Below, in pieces: positions 57,032-64,000 of a stretch of 64,000 nt of DNA. Numbering within the stretch: the first letter of the stretch is position 1; every line of letters starts with the position of its first letter. Under the pieces are notes generated by a model, which did no database searches, had not been told where the DNA came from, and saw nothing but the letters and a program-made list of their open reading frames with translations. Source of the DNA: Portulaca oleracea (Eukaryota; Streptophyta; Magnoliopsida; Caryophyllales; Portulacaceae); the NCBI GenBank assembly GCA_029582165.1, contig CM055890.1, positions 3,638,044 to 3,702,043 of the forward strand, read 5' to 3'. The position numbers and the translations under genes are program-made.

Positions 57032-57831
57032 ATCTAATGATATCTCATATTCCAATTAGGGTTCCGAAACCATGGTAGTGTACCTAGGATTTTAAGTAAC
57101 TTCCAATAGGTTTGACATTTATCTTCTTTATTAACTGATGAGAATCTTTATAGTTAATTGAATTTTATAATGAGGATAATTACATTCAAGTGGATTTTCT
57201 CGACATCTCCGTCCTTTCGTGGGTTAAGTCTCAAGTCCTGATAGATAGTACTAAAGGTATGACTATCTTGCCTCGTATAGATTTCTTTTTATGTATATAT
57301 ATCTAGTTGGACTCCAAGCGCATAGCTCGTGGTATACTCCGGTGTGTGGCCGTTGAGGTTATTATTGTTATGTGAATTTGATATGTAAGGAACTTTGCTT
57401 AGGAATTTGCCAATTTTTAGGCGGAAATGCTGCCGGATTTTTTGTAGTATATTTTTAAGAATACTTCTAATAAAATTGTTTTCTCTTTGCAGTTACAAAT
57501 TTAACCAAGGACTTTTTGCACGATATGTAATGCAAACAAAGATGATGTTGCAGATGCAAAATTCGTCGAGGCTACCAAGTTTGAAGATGTTAGTTTAGGA
57601 TATTCATGATATTATTTTTGTTTTTCTTAATTGTTTAGAGCAATAGAGGTTCTTACCCCTATCGCATCAAGAAACGAAACTAGAACGATTTTTATGTTTA
57701 TTCTAGGAATTGGATAGGTAGAAATTATGATTTATGAACAAAGTCTTCATTCCATATTTAGTATACATTGTCTATATAATATATATAATAAATATTTATA
57801 TATCATTGCTTTAACCTTAATATGAGTTCAC

Positions 57832-57837
<6 letters not shown>

Positions 57838-57927
<90 letters not shown>
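57838..57927. repeat. (TA)n microsatellite
   Basis: About 90 bp of TA with one CA interruption, inside the CACTA element. Confidence 0.97.
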
Positions 57928-57928
<1 letters not shown>

Positions 57929-58333
57929 ATGATTATCTCCTACATGCATCATTGCAAGTAATGTTATAAATTATATTATAATTATTCAATAATTAAATAT
58001 ACATATTGTGGCAACTTCAAATGCTCTTTTAGAATTAAAATATAATTTGTAGCAAATCAAATATGCCACAAGTAATGTACATTTGTTGCAAAGTTATTTT
58101 TGTGGCAAAGTGAAATTGCTACAAATTGTATGATATTGTAGCATTTTAACATTTGTAGCAATTCAAAATATGCTACAAAAGCCTTATAATTTGTACAAAA
58201 GTCTTTTGTAACAAGGCATTTGTGGCATCTTTGTGGCATTTTTAAAAAATGCTACAAAAGCCTATTGTAGCAATATTTTTATATTTTGTGGCAAAATTTG
58301 ATGCCACAAATAACCATATTTCTTGTAGTGACA

Positions 58334-59229
58334 TCGTCATCACACTTTTGCATCCATGACCATCCTCAAGCCTTCCTCACCAAGCCCTCCTCGAGGCACT
58401 AATCCTTTGGAGCTGCTCCTTAGGAACTATGATTGGCCTGATTCCACATCGGATACGTAGGAGAACCTCTTTGAGGCCCGGCCACTATAATTCAAGGAGC
58501 ATCCTTTGTCACAAAATTTTGGTCTTTGAGAGAGAAAAAGAATTTTAGAGAGGCTAGTTAGGAACCCTGAGCTAGGCAAAAGGAGAGTGAGAGAACAAGA
58601 GAGGCTAGCTTGAAATCCCCAGCTAGGCAAAAGGAGAGTGAGAGAATAAGAGAGGTTAGCCTGAAAACCCGTTAGGGCAGGTTAGGCAAAAGGAGAGTAA
58701 ACCCTGGATTTTTAAGTTCTTTCACATCTCTACCACCATAATTCCCCAACCTTCTTTCCGTTGGACTTGGATCACCTTCACATCCAAATAGCCATCCACC
58801 TCTCCTCCTGTGACACGAATCCATCTCAACCATTCCCTCACCTCTTCACTTATGAGGTGACTTCACCCTTGCTAACCATCAAGCCTTAGCTAAAACATAG
58901 TCATTTGTCAATCGTGACAGACCCAGATTTGACCATCGACCCACCATCATCTCCTTTTCACCAAGTGCCTCATGAACCCATCTGACCATCATCAAACTTA
59001 CCCTTTCTTTTGCCAACGTTCTTCATCATCCCATACCACTAGACCTTTTTGACTCAATCATTATTGCAAATACGAGATTCGATATTTCAAGGCCTGTTCT
59101 CGACAAATCAAAGCGAGGCCAGTCCATCAAGGACAAGAAATCAGCTACATCAATTGCTAATTACAAACAACATCTGATTCAAGAGATGAGTTCATTTGAA
59201 CTAGGGGCTCCGCTAACCATCACATAACC
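58334..59229 (+). other. Element C continuation with a ~51-bp tandem repeat
   Basis: Noncoding. At 58547-58706 there are three copies of a unit of about 51 bp with GAGAGG(C/T)TAG and AGGCAAAAGGAGAGT. The CACATCGGATACGTAGGAGAACCTC stretch resembles Tat/Ogre 3' regions. Nothing coding is seen. Confidence 0.55.
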
Positions 59230-59746
59230 TGTAACGCCCCGGAAATTCAATTATAGAAAAGTCAAAGTCAACTAAGTTAACAGACAAAATTTAGCGGAAG
59301 ACTCAAACTCTTATTGGGCGTCACTGCCGTATCCCCGAAGGAATACAAGACGAGAGGGAAACTATAACTATATGATAACGGCAAACCAAACTAACAAACT
59401 CATACTTAGAAATTAACTTCAAAATTAACTTCAAGTTTCTCAGAAAAGAAAAAAACAACATATTTAATGACTTCTAAACATGTCGTCCTCACTTATAATT
59501 CCTATCCCCAACATATAGATCTTCACTTCAAAACAAAACATTTCAAAAATGAGGGGGAAATCTCAATAATGTCTACCCCTAACGTTAAAAACAAGTTAAG
59601 TTCATTTCAATTCATTTGAGGGAGAGGGAACAAGTCAAAACCTTTCACAAACCTTTAATCCCTTAACTGTTTTCCTCAAACCAACCAATCCATATTTTAT
59701 TATGCGAGCGGGATACCACATCCCTTAGAGTAACATCGCCTACCAC

Positions 59747-59833
59747 AGGCATCAAAAGAGTTCGCCTACCACAGGCATCAAAGATATTTGCCTACCACAG
59801 GCATCAAAAGAGTTCGCCTACCACAGGCATCAA
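59747..59833. repeat. Short tandem repeat in the large LTR
   Basis: Four copies of a unit of about 26 bp containing GCCTACCACAGGCATCAAA, itself with a CCT..AGG dyad. Confidence 0.9.
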
Positions 59834-61208
59834 AATATCCACTATCCTATATCAAGGAAGAAGCCCTGATCTCCTGGTCCATAACGCGGCTAGATACCAA
59901 ATCCTGAACTCCGGGTTATGCCCCGAAACCCGCTTAATGTTTCACTTTGAATTAAAAGTATATTATTCAAACTCAACTCACAACTCTCAAGTCAAACCCA
60001 ACCCAAGTTATCAAAATCAGTAACAAAACTACTTACAAAGACCATCTCAATTTCAATAACTCATAAATCAACAATTACAAACAAATATAAAAAACAGATG
60101 GCCACATTTTCGCAAAAGTCGCCTTTCGGGATGCAATTCTCAAAACAAATTAGAAAACATTAAAACACATTTAAAGAGCATCCCAGTGGAGATTAGAGCA
60201 TAGACATTACCTGGTTAACTTCACTTCACAGCAGAAACGAACACACTTGAGCTCACTAACGACACGAATTAGCTCGGGCCTAAAATAGAAATAATTATTC
60301 TAATCAAAACGCGCCCTTCGAAGTTAGTATTAACTACTTTCTACCTAACCCTCCCCTAGGAACACTATAGGTTCCTATCAATCATGAATTTACACTTTAA
60401 ATCATCTAACACATTCCAAGTAATCACATAACAAGATCAAAACAACATTTTCTCTCGACAACATTTCATTAATAATTAACATCAATAAGACAGATTACAT
60501 CATCCACATAAAAAGGGTCATAACTTGACTTTCTATCATCCTATGAGTCTGGTTTTAGACTTTTCGGAAACCTTGGCATGTCTACTAAAACTCTTATGTT
60601 GAACTCGAGACCAAAAACACCCCTTAAGGTCCTCAAAAATGGTCATCAATCCAAACTATCTAGATCTGACCTAGATCTGGTAATTGGGGTATAACTCGAC
60701 CTATACAACTCCAAAGTCTGATCCGCAAAATTTCTATGAAAGCTAACATCTTAAGGTACCCCCAGTTCAAACGGTTTGGTCAAAGGATGACTATATCACC
60801 TATGGTGATCCGTTCTTTACACATCATCGAAACTGTCCCGTTCCCAGCTCATATATGGTTGGTAATTTCGGTTCTAACTTTCACCATTCGATCCCGGGAT
60901 CCTAAATTTGGGCCTAAAACAGTTTACTAAAGTCAAATATATCCCCCTTCACTCCCCTAACACAACCAAGGTCAAACCACACATATACTAACACAAATTC
61001 ACGCATAAACGATTAAACTGTCACATTAAATACTTTCTTTAAAAACTAAATGTAGAGATTAAAATAAAACTCGGATTTTCGACATCAAAACCTTAGAATA
61101 ATTTACACACATCAAGGGTAATAAACCCTCACTCAAGACCAAAATTGATGCATTTTTAAATAAAAGGAATCGATTGATTTGTAATAACAATATCGAACAT
61201 GATAATAA

Positions 61209-61408
61209 CATAATTTAATTTATAAAAACAAATAAGAAGATTTAATTTATAAAAACAAATAATTTAATTTATAAAAACAAATAAGAAGATTTAAAAACAA
61301 ATAAAAACAAATAACAATATCGAACATGATAATACGATTATTACATCAAAATCAAAACTTTACTAATCACAACATAATTTAATTTATAAAAACAAATAAG
61401 AAGATTTA
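61209..61408. repeat. A/T-rich tandem and interspersed repeats in the large LTR
   Basis: TAATTTAATTTATAAAAACA and AAATAAGAAGATTTA occur several times at 61209-61300 and again near 61374-61408. Confidence 0.85.
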
Positions 61409-62406
61409 AACAACACCCTTTTTAAAAGATATAAGGTAGTAATAATTATAAATTAAGGTTTTTAATTCCAAACTCTCAAAACACATAAAAGTCAAGATTC
61501 AACTCAAAATCATGAAACGCATCTCCTTTCAAATAAAAATTTTCATAAATTTACAACCCTAACATAACTTACGTGAAATAACCATATAATTCACATATAT
61601 TAGTCAAGAAAAAGATCAATAATTTTACTATAACAATGACATCTACTACCACCAACATGTACACTAGCATTTGAACATCTGAGCTCTGGCTTTCCAAAGC
61701 AAAGCATTGATGCGAACAAATTACAGGGAGTGCCAGTGATTAATACATTATTTGAGAGTTATTAAGCATCCCAAACACACATTACTCGACTAATACACAC
61801 ACACAAGCATGACCTTTGAAAACATGATCATATTTACAACACTTAAATTAACCTAGACGATTCTCAGATTATGAGGAACAAGAATTACCAAGCAAGGACT
61901 CAACCAAACACATAGCAACAATGGAGTAGGGCGCGACGAGAACAAAGCATGGCTAAAAATTTGAAACAGCGTCCACAGTGGTCTCGGCGGCAATCGGAGA
62001 CGTGGGCAGCAGCGGTCCGACGACAAGTCGCAGCAGCAACATGACAGTAGCGGTTCCTTCCGTTCGTCCCGGGCGTTCACAGCAGAATCCGACGTTGACG
62101 GCGGTGTGCGACGACCATCTGGGAGGCGGCGACCGTATGACAGCGGCGGTGCGGCGGCAGTAAGAACCGAGCAAAGGGAGAGGGAGATTAGGGAGAAACC
62201 GAGAGAGAGAAACGGGGGAGTATTACGTAGGGTTTTAGAGCTAGTGTTTATGCAAGGTTAAACACTCAATTAACTTTTAATGACCTCCCTAACTAACCCT
62301 AACCCTAAATCTGATCTAATTATATTAATAAAACCTCTAACTGACTAAATTTTAGCTAAAGAAGGATTACTATACTACTAATCTACTAACAAAGCTTAAT
62401 TAATTA

Positions 62407-62408
<2 letters not shown>

Positions 62409-62443
<35 letters not shown>

Positions 62444-62589
62444 TTGCTAATACAAAACTAATACTAATATCATATAACAATACTACTCCCACAGATCTTC
62501 ACGTAATACTACAGATAATAATAATCTATTAGTAATAATGATAATCATAATAATAATTATAATAATAATCACATAATAGTAATAATCAC

Positions 62590-62624
<35 letters not shown>

Positions 62625-62629
62625 CACAC
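62409..62629. repeat. (TAA)n microsatellites
   Basis: TAA/AAT runs at 62409-62444 and 62593-62624 with interrupted copies between. Confidence 0.95.
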
Positions 62630-62897
62630 ATGATATTTCCAATATACCCTTGTTAGTCCCTCAACGATCCTACGAGCTCAAGTGTTAGTAAAATAATCAC
62701 AAACGAAAATTTAATAATTAACGGAGTCAAACCTAATTTACTGACGTCGTAATGGTCAACACCTCCGAATTTTTCGGGGTTTTACATCATTACCCCCTTA
62801 AAATAAGTTTCGTCCTCGAAACTTAAACTCAACACTAATGGTTTGCTAAACGGAACTAACGGTGACGCTATCTAAAAACTTGGGGTTTTACATAACC

Positions 62898-64000
62898 TGT
62901 AAAGGTGCTCTACTTATCTCTACAATAAACCAAGGAAACAGGAGGACAAGACAAGTCATCCAGCATAACGCCTTCATCATCATTCCTAGGCACAAGCCTC
63001 ACTTATCCAGCCTTGTCCTTAAATTGCATGTCGAGTTGCTCTGACACTTAGGGAATCATCGTCCTAGTCTTGGTTTGGAGGCTGTTTGCATATTGAGTCA
63101 CATGCATTGTAAAATACTGTTCATGTACATTTTCTCCTAATCATTGCATTACATCTGGAGGTCATGCATGAAGTCAACAGTCATGCATAAGTGCATAAGA
63201 GTCTGGAGTCTAAAAGACCAAGAGCATGGATACTCATCGAAAAACAAAGGAGGATCTCATCTCGCATAGAGGCCGACTCGACTATTAATCATATAAAGCA
63301 AGATTAGAGGGAGTTCTAATCACACTCTGAATGATTTCTATCCAGTTCAAGCGACTATTGTCCAAAACTCATCCGCCTCGGACATCACCAACACAATCAT
63401 CTGCATCGGGAGAATCCGATCCGCCTCGTACATTTTCTCCTAATCATGATGATCTTCTCGTAACAAAATTGCCATGGACGTCACCAACACAATCATCTGC
63501 ATCGGGAGAATCCGATCCGCCTCGGAAAAATCCGTTGGGCATCATCAACATCGAGAAATCTGATCCGCCTCGGGAAAATCCGTTGGGCATCATCAACTGC
63601 TTCACCTCGAGAGAATCCGTTGGGCATCATCAATATCGGGAAAATCCATTGGACAACATCAACTGCTTCCCCTCGGGAAAATCCGTTAGGCATCATCAAC
63701 TACTTCGCCTCGAGAAAATCTGTTGGGCATCATGAATACAAGTGATACACCTAGTTACAAAAAATTTAATACAAGTGATATACCTAGTTACAGTGAACCA
63801 TATAATAATTGGTCAACATGGGATGAGTGGACCAAACACGTCAAGGGGTAAATCATGTCCTCAGCAACGATGATAGCGGCAAAATTGGTTAGCATCCCAA
63901 TTTTTACCTTTAATCTCCGGCTCTTCTTTTGGAAAAGGCAGAACTAAGAAACCTTTCTTGACCAACCGATCAAGTCCTTGTGAATAAGAGACATCTAGTG
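62898..64000 (+). other. Element C continuation with minisatellite
   Basis: Noncoding. At 63366-63740 a minisatellite has units such as GAAAATCCGTTGGGCATCATC separated by short variable parts. A longer unit ACCAACACAATCATCTGCAT occurs at 63388 and 63484. ACAAGTGATA(C/T)ACCTAGTTAC is duplicated at 63738 and 63772. A both-strand open frame over the minisatellite follows from the repeat and is not called as a gene. Confidence 0.6.

Larger units (their letters stand above)
55968..58330. mobile_element. Non-autonomous CACTA (En/Spm-type) element
   Basis: 2363 bp with termini CACTACAAGAAAA and TTTCTTGTAGTG and a 3-bp duplication ACA (55965-55967; 58331-58333). Subterminal zones (to about 56120; from about 58010) hold many TTGTAGCA/TGCTACAA and TTGTGGCA/TGCCACAA words in both directions, probable transposase sites. 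No transposase is seen. The interior has a direct duplication around CACGCCCGAC(G/A)CTC (56326 and 56549), a foldback MITE and a TA repeat. Confidence 0.92.
59230..62892 (-). mobile_element. Large gypsy LTR remnant with internal deletion
   Basis: Flanked by the perfect duplication TAACC (59225-59229; 62893-62897). On the minus strand one LTR runs from TGTAAAACCCCGAAA (62786) to ..CCGGGGCGTTACA (59230), about 3.56 kb. Before it (62787-62880) is an internal edge reading TTTCGAGGACGAAACTT then AAGGGGGTAATGA, the typical 3' end of a chromovirus-type pol plus polypurine tract. Only the first bases of the other LTR (TGTAAAACCCC, 62892) remain. A deletion therefore removed most of the 5' LTR and all coding DNA. 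Confidence 0.82.
50525..64000 (+). mobile_element. C: Tat-like element with gag but no visible pol
   Basis: LTR 50525-52324, tRNA-Arg primer site, a 1-kb leader, gag 53358-54860, then only noncoding DNA to the window edge, interrupted by a CACTA element and an LTR remnant. Subtracting those leaves about 3.1 kb after gag without protease, RT or integrase words. This fits a non-autonomous, gag-only (TR-GAG-like) Tat derivative, unless pol lies beyond 64000. Confidence 0.72.

Noticed and set aside
59747..59833. Regularly spaced repeats, CRISPR-like at first glance
   Set aside because: Plant DNA; the units are nearly contiguous tandem copies without unique spacers and lie inside an LTR.
62041..62174. 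GC-rich open frames near 61850-62174
   Set aside because: Overlapping frames on both strands inside a long LTR, no known motif; kept only as a composition note.
1..64000. tRNA or rRNA genes
   Set aside because: Only primer-site fragments complementary to tRNA 3' ends were seen; no cloverleaf or rRNA core was recognised by eye.

Overview
The window is heterochromatic DNA from a flowering plant (probably a dicot). It is a stack of nested, decayed transposable elements, mostly Ty3/gypsy LTR retrotransposons. I found no intact host gene. The only recognisable host coding sequence is one exon of the Golgi tethering gene COG2, carried inside a Mutator-like element. The plant origin rests on primer sites matching plant tRNA-Asp, tRNA-Arg and tRNA-iMet 3' ends, on Athila-, Tat- and chromovirus-type pol motifs, and on CACTA, hAT and MULE termini with plant-type target duplications.

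Layout, left to right. (E1) 1-10831, minus: Athila-like element with an ATHILA-ORF1-type ORF3, integrase, RNase H, RT, protease, gag, tRNA-Asp primer site and 5' LTR; its 3' end lies off the left edge. E1 sits in the RT of (A) 10832-16095, minus: Tat-like element with RT and gag pieces, a long leader, tRNA-Arg primer site and a partial LTR. Head-to-head with A is (B) 16096-21155, plus: Tat-like LTR and leader, holding a hAT MITE and an Athila-type solo LTR. (E3) 21156-28494, plus: CRM-like chromovirus with gag-pol, split by a solo LTR of its own family. 28495-29885: a minus-strand Athila-type LTR. (E2) about 29950-45151, plus: the second Athila-like element, with a Pack-MULE in its 5' LTR and a LINE fragment in its 3' LTR. 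(E5) 45152-50270, plus: chromovirus pol plus 3' LTR, split by a solo LTR. (C) 50525 to the right edge, plus: Tat-like element with gag but no visible pol, carrying a CACTA element and a large LTR remnant.

Every element is disabled by frameshifts, stops or lost catalytic residues; many stops look like C-to-T or G-to-A decay of methylated sites. Empty-site comparisons and target duplications give a relative order of insertion: E1 after A, the MULE and LINE after E2, E2 after E5, the hAT element and solo LTR after B, the CACTA element and LTR remnant after C.

The most interesting signal is a family of short GC-rich palindromes. They sit in the U3 of the Athila and Tat LTRs, in most cases shortly before the TATA box. 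In both Athila elements they recur inside the element, between pol and the downstream ORF3. This suggests a mobile promoter or RNA-structure module that might drive ORF3 separately. Other points of interest are the chromovirus integrase tail encoded by the LTR, a noncoding block shared by an Athila and a gag-only Tat element, and the COG2 exon capture.
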